Shown here: positions 21,790 to 29,771 of the stretch, piece by piece | How the letters are laid out: each line of letters begins with the position of its first letter | How positions within the stretch are numbered: position 1 is the first letter of the stretch | NCBI GenBank assembly: GCA_016928235.1 | Contig: JAFGLD010000311.1 | Location: 1 to 40,094 of the forward strand | Reading direction: 5' to 3' | Origin: Anaerolineae bacterium | GTDB lineage: Bacteria; Chloroflexota; Anaerolineae; Aggregatilineales; UBA3940 | Length of the DNA stretch: 40,094 nucleotides | Position numbers and translations under genes: made by a program | The notes under the pieces: model-generated | Database searches by the model: none | Told to the model about the DNA's origin: nothing | What the model saw: the letters and a program-made list of their open reading frames with translations, nothing else

Positions 21790-23320
21790 CTGTCACCTTG
21801 CCGTTGGTTCCGGGCCCGGGGTTTGCCCCTCCGGAGCCGGCGCCTGCGTTCTGCTGATTAGCAGCTGCCGCCTTGGCAGCAGCTCGCAGCCCATCAGCCT
21901 GTTTCTTGTCGCGTTCCTTGGTAAAGTCCTCGATCTGGTCTTTCTTGTAGCCCATCTCGGTCCAGATCTGTTCGTCCGTCACCCCCAGCTCCGACTTGAT
22001 TTGCTCTTCCTGGAGGTGCGCCAGGTCATTCCGCAACTCCGCGCTCTTCCAAATAGTGCTGATCTGCGCTTCCGTATCGAAAGCCGTCCCGCCAAAAGCG
22101 TTTGACAGCTTCGCGCCCATCCGGATCATGTCTTCCCATGAGTTGCCATGCAGCGTCTGGCGCTCATCAACCTTCCCCAGCAGCGGCGCTTCTTGCTGTT
22201 TTAGCGTTCCCTCGGCAGCTATCTGCTTGCTGCTCAAGAACCTGGAGAGCGGTGTGCTGCTGATGCTGGCGATCCGGATAACGATCCGATCTTCCATCTC
22301 CAGCAGGCCGGCCAATGAGGCGGCAGGAATTACGTCCGCCTTTCCGTCTGCCGGATTTGTTCTGGTCGACCATACCTGACCAGGTGCAAACCTGAGCAGG
22401 TTGGATCCGTCGTCTTTCGGCTCTTTGCCGTCGGTTGTCGGAGTTACGCCCCAAAACAGCAAGGTCTGGAATGCCGATGTGTCGCCGGCGGCCAGCATAT
22501 CCAGCCAGGTCTTGTCGAGCGCATCCTGGAGCGGGATGACTTTAGCCAGCGCCGACTTCCGGTTGGGGGTTCGGAAGCACATCACGGGAATACCCAGGGG
22601 CGAGCCATCCTGCGCCTTCCATGGGGTTGGCCAGACATCAGTCTCGTTCTCTTTGAATTCCGCCCACTTGCCCTCTTTCTCGACAAATCGCTCGACGCGG
22701 TCCGGGTAGTAGACTGTCCGCCGGCGGATAATCTTCCCGTCGTCGGTTTTCTCTTCCCACTGCTTCACCGCCCTCGTCGGTTTCTGGAGGTGATCGTCGT
22801 TCGGATACTCGATCCACATGCCGTAGCTATCGCCGCCGGCGCTTTTGTCGACGTAGCGCTGGTGGGGGACGAAGTCAGGCCGCTTTTCCGTGGCGTCCCA
22901 GTCGATCAGTACAAAGGTCTCGCCGTCGCGTTCTGCCCGGCGGTGAACCTCGGTCTGGTTGGCATCCATGCGGTTGGCATCCCACCACTTCCAGGCTTGC
23001 TTCGACAGCGAGTTTTCATCGTCAGCCTGCTCACCGGATACCTCGAAGCCGATTACCTTCTCGCGCTCGACCACCGTGTCGACAACCACCGCGCACTGAT
23101 CGGCGGAAAAATTGACCGTGCTGCCGTGCTGCTGGAGCCACTCTTTCTGGCGCTCGGTGAGCTTGGCATCATGATCGCCGTCGTAGTAGCGCCGTGCCAG
23201 GACGATCAGCGATTGCTTCTGCTTTTCCTCAGCCGTCAGCAGCATCGTCGACCTCCCGTCGTTGAGCCAGCCCCATACGATATCGCGAGCCCAGTTGGAC
23301 ACATTGTTCAGAAGTCCCAT
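21770..23320 (-). CDS. Portal protein (SPP1 gp6-like), 516 aa
   Basis: The N-terminus (EKQKQSLIVLARRYYDGDHD, AKLTERQKEWLQQHG) and the following VVDTVVEREKVIGFEVSGE region are those of SPP1 gp6-type portals. ALDKTWLDMLAAGDTSAFQT and TPLSRFLSSKQIAAEGTLKQ form the crown and stem part. The long C-terminal region is Ala/Gly-rich. It forms the dodecameric ring for DNA entry and lies 6 bp after the large terminase gene. Confidence 0.9.
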   Translation of the reverse strand: MGLLNNVSNWARDIVWGWLNDGRSTMLLTAEEKQKQSLIVLARRYYDGDHDAKLTERQKEWLQQHGSTVNFSADQCAVVVDTVVEREKVIGFEVSGEQADDENSLSKQAWKWWDANRMDANQTEVHRRAERDGETFVLIDWDATEKRPDFVPHQRYVDKSAGGDSYGMWIEYPNDDHLQKPTRAVKQWEEKTDDGKIIRRRTVYYPDRVERFVEKEGKWAEFKENETDVWPTPWKAQDGSPLGIPVMCFRTPNRKSALAKVIPLQDALDKTWLDMLAAGDTSAFQTLLFWGVTPTTDGKEPKDDGSNLLRFAPGQVWSTRTNPADGKADVIPAASLAGLLEMEDRIVIRIASISSTPLSRFLSSKQIAAEGTLKQQEAPLLGKVDERQTLHGNSWEDMIRMGAKLSNAFGGTAFDTEAQISTIWKSAELRNDLAHLQEEQIKSELGVTDEQIWTEMGYKKDQIEDFTKERDKKQADGLRAAAKAAAANQQNAGAGSGGANPGPGTNGKVTDARQAA

Positions 23321-23326
23321 CAGTCA

Positions 23327-24781
23327 TCATCCCACCGCATAGAACCTGTTGTCTGCTGCGTCGTGGTTGGTGCCGGCCCAGATGGCCAGCGCCCATCCCC
23401 AAAACTTATCCGCGTGATGCTTCTCGTTGCCTTCCGTGTCAAAGACGGCGTTCTTCGCTGCCGTCACCTTTTTCTTAATGCTGTGGATTTGATAAGCCAG
23501 GTCTCTATCGAGCGGCAGCGGGACGTTGCCGCGCTCCGCCTGTATCCTGGCCTCGACGGCCCACAGCTCCTTCGATGGGTTGGTAAACTCCACGCCTTGC
23601 GCACGGCCTGGGTAGAGCCGCTCAAGGTTCTCCGCCAGCTGCGCCCCAATGCCGTTCTGGTCAATCAGGCACTGGGTGATTGGCAGCAGCCGGAGCAGCT
23701 CCGCGAAGCACCGCTGCTGGTCGTCGTACTCGACCCGATCCAGGCTCACCATGAACCGCACCGGCAACTGCCCCGTCGTGCTGCGACCAAGGGCCACGAA
23801 CTCGGTCAGGTGCCGCTTGCGTCCTATGTCAACCCCTGCGCACAATGCCGTCTCGACAGTTCCCGCCCGCATCGCCGCTTTGATGTCTGGTATCATCCCC
23901 AGCGCCTGGTCGACGTTCTTAGCATGGAAGTACACCAGGTCATTGCCGTCTTTCGGCTGGTTGCGCTTGATAAGGTGCCAGTCGATCCAGGCGGTCTTTT
24001 CGTCGACCCAGGCACACTCGTACTCCTGCTGGAAATCTTCGAGGAACATGTTCTCGAAGATGTCGATGATTGGTTCACGACCAAAGGCATAGACACGTTC
24101 ATCCGTGCTCATGGCCGGCGCCAACTGGCGAGCCGACGGCACGTCCTGGCACAGCGCCCGCACCTGCCACCATGGGATGAGCCGCCGGTGGCCGTCATAA
24201 CCAGGGAACTTCCGGAGCGTCTCGGTCTGGATTTCCCAGTGCATTCCCCGCCCACCCAACGGCGAGGAGCCGATCCGCATGTATCCGCCATGTTTGGTCG
24301 TCGACGGCAGGCCTGCCACGTAGATTTCGCGGTCAAGGCCCTCAGGATAATGAGCGAACTCGTCCAGGTAAACCCTGGCGCCTGGCTTGCCTCTGGGGGG
24401 CCGGCATGGATGGCTGATCCACCGGGTGCCGTCGGCCGTCTCCAGCTCGGTCTGGCTGTCCCGCACCAGCCGGGGCCGGAAGCTGGGATGAACAGCCTCG
24501 ATGATGGCCCGCGTGTAGCGGATCTTCTCCTTGGCCTCCTCCAGGTTGATGGAAACGAAGATGTGAGGATTGCCGGGGTTCAGACATCCATCCGCCACGC
24601 TGTCCATCGCTGCCGTGAACGACCAGGCTATCTGCCGCGCCTTGGTGTCTACGCCAAAGCGGGTGTCGTTATTAAGGAGCCCTACTTGAAATGTCTCCCA
24701 GACGGCAGTATCAATGCCCGCCGCCGACGGGAGGTCGATGTTCTCTACCGCAAATCGTGCCTTGAGCGTCCGTAGCTGCAC
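23327..24781 (-). CDS. terL: Terminase large subunit, 484 aa
   Basis: ATPase and nuclease halves are visible. The P-loop is degenerate: KARQIAWSF at 47-55 replaces a G-K-S/T loop, as in Mu gp28-like terminases. Walker B is ARVYLDEF (Asp140, Glu141) and a coupling motif GSSP occurs at 171-174. In the RNase H-like nuclease, Asp318 (VDIGRKRH), Asp374 (CLIDQNG) and Asp458 (HADKFWGWA) are the likely metal ligands. It packages DNA into proheads through the portal and cuts the concatemer. Its start lies one base past the stop of the small subunit. Confidence 0.9.
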   Translation of the reverse strand: MQLRTLKARFAVENIDLPSAAGIDTAVWETFQVGLLNNDTRFGVDTKARQIAWSFTAAMDSVADGCLNPGNPHIFVSINLEEAKEKIRYTRAIIEAVHPSFRPRLVRDSQTELETADGTRWISHPCRPPRGKPGARVYLDEFAHYPEGLDREIYVAGLPSTTKHGGYMRIGSSPLGGRGMHWEIQTETLRKFPGYDGHRRLIPWWQVRALCQDVPSARQLAPAMSTDERVYAFGREPIIDIFENMFLEDFQQEYECAWVDEKTAWIDWHLIKRNQPKDGNDLVYFHAKNVDQALGMIPDIKAAMRAGTVETALCAGVDIGRKRHLTEFVALGRSTTGQLPVRFMVSLDRVEYDDQQRCFAELLRLLPITQCLIDQNGIGAQLAENLERLYPGRAQGVEFTNPSKELWAVEARIQAERGNVPLPLDRDLAYQIHSIKKKVTAAKNAVFDTEGNEKHHADKFWGWALAIWAGTNHDAADNRFYAVG

Positions 24782-24782
24782 A

Positions 24783-25250
24783 TCAAGCCGCCTCTATGTC
24801 GCCCCCGTCTTCCTCTAGGCCGGCGACCTGGTCCATCTGCTGCTGCGCTTGCTTCTTCCAATCGTGGATCGATATCGATATCGGACCGCCGTCTGGGCCA
24901 CTCACTTCTTGGCGCTCGCGATACTTATCCGGCCGTCTCGCCTTGAGGAGGAATATCAGCAGCGTATCGGAATAATCCTTGTACGTTGCCGTGATTTTGC
25001 CCTGGTACGTCACGGGGTGATCGACGCCTTCGTAGGCTCGGCGCTTGACCTCATCCTCCAGGGTGTCGGTTCCTTCTTCGACGGCCGAGTCCCACTCTAT
25101 ACGAAACTTCTTGTTCTTTTCGCGAATGTTATAGACGGCTCTTCGAGACATCCCGATCTCGCGCGCGGCAAACGTAACAGACGATCCCAGTCGCAGCGCG
25201 TCCAGGAACGTCTCCTTTTTTTCTTCTGTGAACTTTGTGCGATTCGCCAT
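24783..25250 (-). CDS. terS: Terminase small subunit, 155 aa
   Basis: An N-terminal helix-turn-helix (KETFLDALRLGSSVTFAARE, IGMSRRAVYNIREKNK) is followed by a helical oligomerisation region (DEVKRRAYEGVDHPVTYQG) and a charged C-terminus. This is the common plan of DNA-recognising small terminases. It heads the late operon. No good Shine-Dalgarno sequence is seen before the ATG at 25250, unlike most genes here, so translation may need another signal. Confidence 0.8.
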   Translation of the reverse strand: MANRTKFTEEKKETFLDALRLGSSVTFAAREIGMSRRAVYNIREKNKKFRIEWDSAVEEGTDTLEDEVKRRAYEGVDHPVTYQGKITATYKDYSDTLLIFLLKARRPDKYRERQEVSGPDGGPISISIHDWKKQAQQQMDQVAGLEEDGGDIEAA

Positions 25251-25325
25251 TTATCGATAAGCTGCTTCGTCCACTAACTGATCGCGAAAAAAGACCTGCC
25301 TCGTGCACCTACAGACTAGCAGAAT

Positions 25326-25348
25326 CTAGGTCAATTAAATTGGACTAG
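25326..25348. promoter_or_regulatory. Imperfect palindrome in the late/early divergent control region
   Basis: CTAGGTCAATT and AATTGGACTAG form an inverted repeat around one base, with 9 of 11 positions matching. It lies 76 bp upstream of the small terminase start, between two divergent operons. It is a candidate operator or activator site for late transcription. No convincing late -35/-10 pair was found on the minus strand. Confidence 0.4.
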
Positions 25349-25364
25349 ATATTGGAGATATTGG
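25347..25364. repeat. Tandem 9-bp direct repeat AGATATTGG x2
   Basis: Two perfect adjacent copies (25347-25355 and 25356-25364) overlap the end of the palindrome. A third ATTGG occurs at 25339-25343. This could be an activator-binding repeat. Confidence 0.5.
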
Positions 25365-25389
25365 TAGGCATAAAACGGGTTTTTTCCTA

Positions 25390-25418
25390 TTGCATAATCC
25401 TATACTACATAGTATAAT
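25390..25418 (+). promoter_or_regulatory. Strong sigma70-type promoter of the rightward zinc-protein operon
   Basis: TTGCAT (25390-25395), 17 bp, TATAAT (25413-25418): a perfect -10 and a good -35 at ideal spacing. A 16-bp palindrome (TATACTA, CA, TAGTATA at 25401-25416) covers the spacer and the -10, so a repressor could shut it. The start point would be near 25425 and GAGGAG precedes the ATG at 25456. Confidence 0.75.
25401..25416. promoter_or_regulatory. 16-bp operator palindrome overlapping the promoter
   Basis: TATACTA (25401-25407) and TAGTATA (25410-25416) are perfect inverted arms around CA. It lies between the -35 and -10 and covers most of the -10. The half-site TATACTA also occurs at the repressor promoter (4425-4431). 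Confidence 0.5.
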
Positions 25419-25455
25419 ATTATTGTAAGTTGACAACAGAGGAGACACACGAAAC

Positions 25456-26514
25456 ATGGAAAACATCGAGCTGTACAAGAGCCAGACCTACACCGCCCCG
25501 GACGGCCAGATTTCCCTCGCTGGGATCTCCATCATCAACAGCTTCATCGCCAGCCAGCGCCTACAAGACCCCGATTGGCTGGCGCTCGACAAGAAGAGCA
25601 ACCGCCGCTATCTGCCGGTTCTGCCCACAGCCTGGGAATGGGTTTGGGTTATCGAGCGCGGCGAGCTGACTGGGACATTCCCGCGCCGTGTTGCCCGTTA
25701 CTACCACAAGATGCACGCTATCCGCTGTCCACAGACCTTCCTTCAGGAACTGGGCAACCTGGCCCGCCGTCACAGCTCAGAGCGTGTGACTTACCGGTTT
25801 CAGTTTGTCGATAGCTTCGATTGGGAAGCGGGCGATTTCGGCGATAGCGGCTCTTGCTACTGGGGTGGCCGGTCCGGCGCCCGCCTGATGCTGGCGAGCA
25901 ATGACGCCCTGGCCGTGTGTTTCTTCGATGAGCAAGATCGCGGAATCGCCCGCGCCTGGTTCGTGCCGGTCGATGAGAAGTACATCGTTTTCAACGGCTA
26001 CGGCTTCCCTGGCGATCCGACCCTGACCATCGCCCGCACGATCTCCAGCTTCCTGGGGCTGAGCTACAAACAGATCGGCCTGGCCAACTATGGCTCGACC
26101 ACCGGCACCCTGTACATCAACAGCGGGATCGGATATGTACTCGGCCAGCCTGACCAGATAGCCAGTATCAACTTCTACGATTTCGGATGGGAAGATGAGC
26201 ACGCCGACTCCTGCCATCACTGTGGCCAGATGCTCTACGATGACGAGGTTTACTACGGGCCCGGCGACCTGACCTTCTGCGAGAGCTGCTACTGCGATCA
26301 CTGCTCATCCTGCGATATTTGCGGGGAAGTCTACTGGGCTGATGAAGTCCGGTACGTAAACGGGCATGATGTGTGCGATTGGTGCTATACCCGTGAGTAC
26401 AGCATCTGCAACAAGTGCGGGGAGGATGTCCGAAACAGGAACGCCATTGTCATTCGTGGCAAGTCGTTCTGCCAGTCCTGCCGCCAGCCCAAACCGGAAA
26501 CGAGTCCGGGTTGA
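25456..26514 (+). CDS. Early protein with tandem LIM-like zinc fingers, 352 aa
   Basis: Residues 1-245 form a domain with no recognised motif, containing GDFGDSGSCYWGGRSG (127-142) and IVFNGYGFPGD (177-187). Residues 253-342 carry seven CxxC pairs: 253/256, 275/278, 280/283, 286/289, 307/310, 318/321 and 339/342. They group into three modules of CxxC, 16-20 residues, CxxC, similar to LIM or treble-clef fingers that bind proteins or nucleic acid. It has the best promoter of the window and points away from the late genes. A host-takeover or regulatory role is plausible. The family is not identified. A GC hairpin follows its stop. Confidence 0.75.
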   Translation: MENIELYKSQTYTAPDGQISLAGISIINSFIASQRLQDPDWLALDKKSNRRYLPVLPTAWEWVWVIERGELTGTFPRRVARYYHKMHAIRCPQTFLQELGNLARRHSSERVTYRFQFVDSFDWEAGDFGDSGSCYWGGRSGARLMLASNDALAVCFFDEQDRGIARAWFVPVDEKYIVFNGYGFPGDPTLTIARTISSFLGLSYKQIGLANYGSTTGTLYINSGIGYVLGQPDQIASINFYDFGWEDEHADSCHHCGQMLYDDEVYYGPGDLTFCESCYCDHCSSCDICGEVYWADEVRYVNGHDVCDWCYTREYSICNKCGEDVRNRNAIVIRGKSFCQSCRQPKPETSPG

Positions 26515-26530
26515 TCCCCGGTCACCACGT

Positions 26531-26550
26531 GGGGGAGAGCAATCTCCCCC
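26531..26550 (+). promoter_or_regulatory. Intercistronic hairpin with GCAA tetraloop
   Basis: GGGGGAGA, loop GCAA, TCTCCCCC: a perfect 8-bp GC-rich stem with a GNRA loop. It lies 16 nt past the stop of the zinc-finger gene and 15 nt before the GAGGTG of the next gene. No U-run follows, so it may stabilise the upstream mRNA or weaken expression of the second gene and is not a full terminator. Confidence 0.65.
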
Positions 26551-26574
26551 GCCCATTCAATAGCGAGGTGAAAC

Positions 26575-27084
26575 ATGTATGACCAGTTCGACAATACCCA
26601 GCAGGTCGCCGACAGGCTCAAGGAGCTGATCGGTATGATCTCCCAGCCGTCCGGAGATGCCTACGAGCGAACCATGCGATCGCTGCATGTATTCGAGCGT
26701 ACCGGCTGGAACCTATACGCTTTCGGCGATGCCGTTTCGCGCTGCGCTCCTGGCCTGGCCGTCAATGAGGACGGCCAGTTCTACTACGCTGGGCAGCAAC
26801 TGCCCGAGGTAACGCTCACGGAGATCCGCCTGGCGCTGGAATGGTATCAACACGAGGTCGGGCCGTCTGAGCAAGAGGTATCTTCATCGACATCTCCGCG
26901 GCTATTCAGCACGGAGAAGGCTGCCGAATACCTGGGGCTCAAGATGCCGTTGATGAAGTATCACATTCACAAATCGAAGCGGCTGAAGGGGCAAAAAGTC
27001 GGTCACTCGCTGGTCTTCACGCAGAACGAGCTCGACCAGTTCAAGGCGACCGAGAGAAAGCCGGGCCGTCCAGTCAAGAGCTAG
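26575..27084 (+). CDS. HTH protein with C-terminal excisionase/MerR-like domain, 169 aa
   Basis: Residues about 112-160 form a winged HTH of the excisionase (HTH_17) type: FSTEKAAEYLGLKMPLMKYH, then IHKSKRLKGQKVGHSLVFTQ with NELDQF closing. The tail KPGRPVKS is basic. The first 100 residues are helical and unrecognised. It is the second gene of the rightward operon and converges with the gene at 27422, overlapping it by 4 bp. A DNA-binding regulator is likely. A role as excisionase is doubtful since no integrase is seen. Confidence 0.65.
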   Translation: MYDQFDNTQQVADRLKELIGMISQPSGDAYERTMRSLHVFERTGWNLYAFGDAVSRCAPGLAVNEDGQFYYAGQQLPEVTLTEIRLALEWYQHEVGPSEQEVSSSTSPRLFSTEKAAEYLGLKMPLMKYHIHKSKRLKGQKVGHSLVFTQNELDQFKATERKPGRPVKS

Positions 27085-27422
27085 GCGGCCAGAACCCAGC
27101 CCGACTTTCCCAGATTGCGCACCAGGCCCATTTCACGCAATGCCCGGAGGTGGTACCAGAGTTTCCACGTATCGGTGCCGTTCAGCTCTACCGACAGCAT
27201 CGCCGTTCGCACTGGCCGTCTCCGGGCTCCCATTGCTTCGAGCTTGGCAATAATGAGGCCTTTGAATGGGTCATCGAAGGCGAACAGCTCAGCCTGGGTA
27301 GCCGCCATGCGAGCCAATGCCTTTCCATAGGCTTCTTCGATGGTCATGGTTGGATTGTCAGCCAGAAAGAGATCGGCCTGCTCTTTGAGACTGGCTAGCG
27401 AGATGATGAGAGTATCGTTCAT
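27081..27422 (-). CDS. Small winged-helix-like protein, 113 aa
   Basis: The C-terminal half (TAMLSVELNGTDTWKLWYHL, RALREMGLVRNLGKSGWVLA) has the look of a winged helix ending in a beta-hairpin. The N-terminus is helical (IISLASLKEQADLFLADNP). It is the last gene of the leftward early operon and its ATG overlaps the stop of the T5orf172 gene as ATGA. It might be a DNA-binding regulator. Function not known. Confidence 0.55.
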   Translation of the reverse strand: MNDTLIISLASLKEQADLFLADNPTMTIEEAYGKALARMAATQAELFAFDDPFKGLIIAKLEAMGARRRPVRTAMLSVELNGTDTWKLWYHLRALREMGLVRNLGKSGWVLAA

Positions 27423-27859
27423 TTGTCTTCCTTCGCAAAAGTCAGAACAAAGCGATGTGCGGGCTGTAAGTCAAAACCCGCTGGTAGTCTGTTCCAGTTT
27501 TGATTGATCCGCCAGACAAAATCAGTCAGCCTGATTGTTGGCACAAACCATTCGTATCGCACGCGCTCATTACCAAAATAGGTATGTAGCTTCGATTCTA
27601 GCGATTGGCGATCCAGATCGCCTGGAGTCTCCGCTATAAAACCGACGAGCATAATTGGCAAGGGCGAGCCCATATCGATGCTGTTTGCCATTTGCTTAAT
27701 ATCTGCGCTTTGGCCTATTTTGATGAGACCGTTGGATGCTTGCAAAAAGTAGACACCAGCGATTCCTCTTTGGATCTCCATCACATCGAGAGGAACATCA
27801 GACACCGCACTGTCTGCTTGGTGCGTTGGCGACACATTTGCAAACCAGGGTTTGGTCAT
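27419..27859 (-). CDS. Second T5orf172/MUG113-type protein, 146 aa
   Basis: The start at 27859 (MTKPWFANVS) has GGGAG upstream and overlaps the previous stop as ATGA. A longer start at 27922 does not. GVYFLQASNGLIKIGQS (residues about 35-50), then LHTYFGNERVRYEWFVPTIR, repeats the layout of the gene at 671-1246: YF.Q, GLIKIG, EWF.PT. The upstream part is short here, so only the C-terminal domain is shared. Same uncertainty about activity: a GIY-YIG-like fold with no certain catalysis. Confidence 0.7.
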   Translation of the reverse strand: MTKPWFANVSPTHQADSAVSDVPLDVMEIQRGIAGVYFLQASNGLIKIGQSADIKQMANSIDMGSPLPIMLVGFIAETPGDLDRQSLESKLHTYFGNERVRYEWFVPTIRLTDFVWRINQNWNRLPAGFDLQPAHRFVLTFAKEDK

Positions 27860-28536
27860 ATCTCCCGTTCCTTTTCTTCCGTCTTGCGATGATTTCCTCC
27901 GATGATAGCACGCTTCGGGCACCTCTGATTGAGGTGGGTGCGCTTGGCGCGTTCCAAGCTGTCCTTGCTACGATGCTCGAAGGTCGCTCCGCAATCAGGA
28001 CAGCTCCATGATACCGGCTTCATAGCATCTTCGAGCTTGCTCAGAGCATCCTGTGAGCTTACTCGAGCATCCTCAGAACGTGCTAGAGCAAGCTCCAGCT
28101 CTACTACACGATCCTCTGGTGACTTGTATTGCCCGCTCCACCGTAACCAGCTCTGCTGCCAGGCGCTCACCACCCACTGTGCAACGTGCGCCACCACATG
28201 AGCGACAATCACCAGCAGCGCCAGGTGTGTGGGGAACTTCCACTCGAACACGAACGAGAGCGCCACGGCCACGTCGACAGCAATACCGGAGATCAGCAGC
28301 GAGAGCGAGATGAACCAGTCGACCATCGTCTTATCCAGGTGGAGCACAATCCGGCCCAGCATGGCCAGCCAGGTCAGGGTGACGATGCCGGCAACGATCA
28401 GGGCGCCCTCCGAGCTGCTGTAGTCCGGCAGCTGGCCCAGCATAGCAAAATAGGTCTGCCTGGCCAGCAGGAATGTTGCGACTGCGAAGAGTATCCAGGT
28501 GAGCACCTCCGTTATGATAACTATGAACTTGCGCAT
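27856..28536 (-). CDS. Membrane protein with coiled coil and C-terminal zinc finger, 226 aa
   Basis: Four hydrophobic segments lie at about residues 4-25 (IIITEVLTW...FAVATFLLA), 45-65, 73-98 and 102-124 (LALLVIVAHVVAHVAQWVVS). A coiled coil follows (EDRVVELELALARSEDARVS), then CPDCGATFEHRSKDSLERAK with a further His and Cys (THLNQRC), a CCHC-like finger. A membrane protein presenting a cytoplasmic zinc finger is unusual for a phage early gene. A role in sensing or blocking incoming DNA is speculation. It is coupled to the T5orf172 gene. Confidence 0.65.
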   Translation of the reverse strand: MRKFIVIITEVLTWILFAVATFLLARQTYFAMLGQLPDYSSSEGALIVAGIVTLTWLAMLGRIVLHLDKTMVDWFISLSLLISGIAVDVAVALSFVFEWKFPTHLALLVIVAHVVAHVAQWVVSAWQQSWLRWSGQYKSPEDRVVELELALARSEDARVSSQDALSKLEDAMKPVSWSCPDCGATFEHRSKDSLERAKRTHLNQRCPKRAIIGGNHRKTEEKEREI

Positions 28537-28554
28537 TGCGTTCTTCTCTCCTTG

Positions 28555-29415
28555 TTATAGCAGCATCTCAAGCTGCGTTGTTGTCGTCTGCGGTTCTGTA
28601 ACCTTCCACGGGAACTGGTGCCACACCTGCCCGTCAAGTACATCGCCGCCCTTCTTTTTGTCTTTCCCTCCAACTTGCTTGAAGAAGAACGGGATTTCGT
28701 TCTCAACGCATTGATCGCGAACGGCGCGAGCCCAGCCCAGGTTCATCGGCCTTGCATTGAACCCCGATTCGCCTCCGACAATCACCCAATCTACGCCGCA
28801 CCGCCAATTGTGCCCATCCTCGTCGTGCTCGTGATATTCATAGGCTACCTCGAGATTTATAGGGCCGAGCAAGGGCTCCAGAGACAGGAACAAGTACCGA
28901 ATGCCCCATGTCCTGCCAATGCTCTGGAGAACAGGCCAGCGAGAATCGAGGTGGTCTTGGTTTTCGGCAGACGCCCCTAACCAGATATTTTTTGGCGTGC
29001 CGCTCCCGAAGATCCAGCGATCGGGTAGCATCGCCTCGATATTCTCTGGACGCTTCGTCAACAATAGCCAATCGAGGTTAGGCGTCACCTCAATAACTGC
29101 CCAGAGCCTTTCGCGCCATTCCTCGACCTGAGGGTGATCCTCAAACACATCGGCCATCGATGCGCAGAACACTCGCTTCCGGATGACGCCCAGGCCAGCC
29201 GGTGCAGCCTTGTTCCATTTGAAAGGTTGCTCCCAATAGTTTTCACTCATCCCCTTGCGTCGGGTGGTTGCTACTGGGCCAAATACCGACATGTGTAGGC
29301 GATGGTTTGCCAAATGCTCAGCGTAGCAGTTCTTGCAGCCCTCGCTGACTTTTTGGCAGCCCCACCATGGGTTGAAGGTATGGTCCGTCCAGCTTATACC
29401 GGTGTTCTCGCCCAT
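28555..29415 (-). CDS. Gp37/Gp68-type (DUF5131) protein, 286 aa
   Basis: The N-terminus ISWTDHTFNPWWGCQKVSEG with CKNCYAEHLA, followed by VFCASMADVFEDHPQVEEWR, LLLTKRPENI and FLSLEPLLGPI, is that of the phage Gp37/Gp68 family (DUF5131). The cysteines (GC..., CKNC) suggest a radical-SAM-like or metal-binding centre, but the reaction is unknown. Start ATG at 29415 shares a base with the preceding stop. GTG at 29418 is possible. Members of this family are widespread in phages and often sit among replication or DNA-modification genes, as here. Confidence 0.85.
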   Translation of the reverse strand: MGENTGISWTDHTFNPWWGCQKVSEGCKNCYAEHLANHRLHMSVFGPVATTRRKGMSENYWEQPFKWNKAAPAGLGVIRKRVFCASMADVFEDHPQVEEWRERLWAVIEVTPNLDWLLLTKRPENIEAMLPDRWIFGSGTPKNIWLGASAENQDHLDSRWPVLQSIGRTWGIRYLFLSLEPLLGPINLEVAYEYHEHDEDGHNWRCGVDWVIVGGESGFNARPMNLGWARAVRDQCVENEIPFFFKQVGGKDKKKGGDVLDGQVWHQFPWKVTEPQTTTTQLEMLL

Positions 29416-29717
29416 CACTCACTCTCCTCATCATCATCCAAAGACTCGTTCTCCACCCACCACCTCTGGTATTCCATCAGGTTGTAGCATCCGGAACACA
29501 GTAGTTTTCCACCGACTGCCGTCACTTCAAAACAAGGTGACATCTCCCCACACTCTGAACACTCTATACTGCTATCCATTTCGCAGCTATCACACAGATA
29601 GAACCATGAGCCATCATTGAGGATCTCACCATCTGCGCTGATTTCGTCGCCGTCGTGGACAAACTCAGGTGCGACTTCGATGATTTTGTCACATCCGGTA
29701 CACCTTACATACGGCAT
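29415..29717 (-). CDS. Small double zinc-ribbon protein, 100 aa
   Basis: CTGCD (6-10), CDSC, CSECG and CSGC give four CxxC pairs that should bind two zinc ions. The fingers resemble those of the 352-aa and 437-aa zinc proteins of this genome (CxxC, then 17-20 residues, CxxC). The C-terminus is acidic (ENESLDDDEESE). It lies between the Dam methylase and the DUF5131 gene, with which it overlaps. Function unknown. Confidence 0.65.
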   Translation of the reverse strand: MPYVRCTGCDKIIEVAPEFVHDGDEISADGEILNDGSWFYLCDSCEMDSSIECSECGEMSPCFEVTAVGGKLLCSGCYNLMEYQRWWVENESLDDDEESE

Positions 29718-29771
29718 GTTGTTATCTCCTTTCGGCGCAGCTCGCGCCGGCTATTACCCATCGGTCGAAAT

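Noticed and set aside
22790..24775. A 661-codon plus-strand frame opposite the terminase and portal genes
   Set aside because: It is the antisense of conserved terminase and portal coding sequence. The length reflects codon bias of the real genes, and the protein has no recognisable domain.
25376..25387. Terminator at AAAACGGGTTTTTT in the divergent region
   Set aside because: The stem would be only four A-T pairs. It is too weak to call.
26575..27084. Excisionase gene implying an integrase nearby
   Set aside because: The HTH_17-type domain occurs in many regulators and no recombinase with a catalytic Arg/His/Tyr or Ser pattern was seen anywhere in the closed genome.
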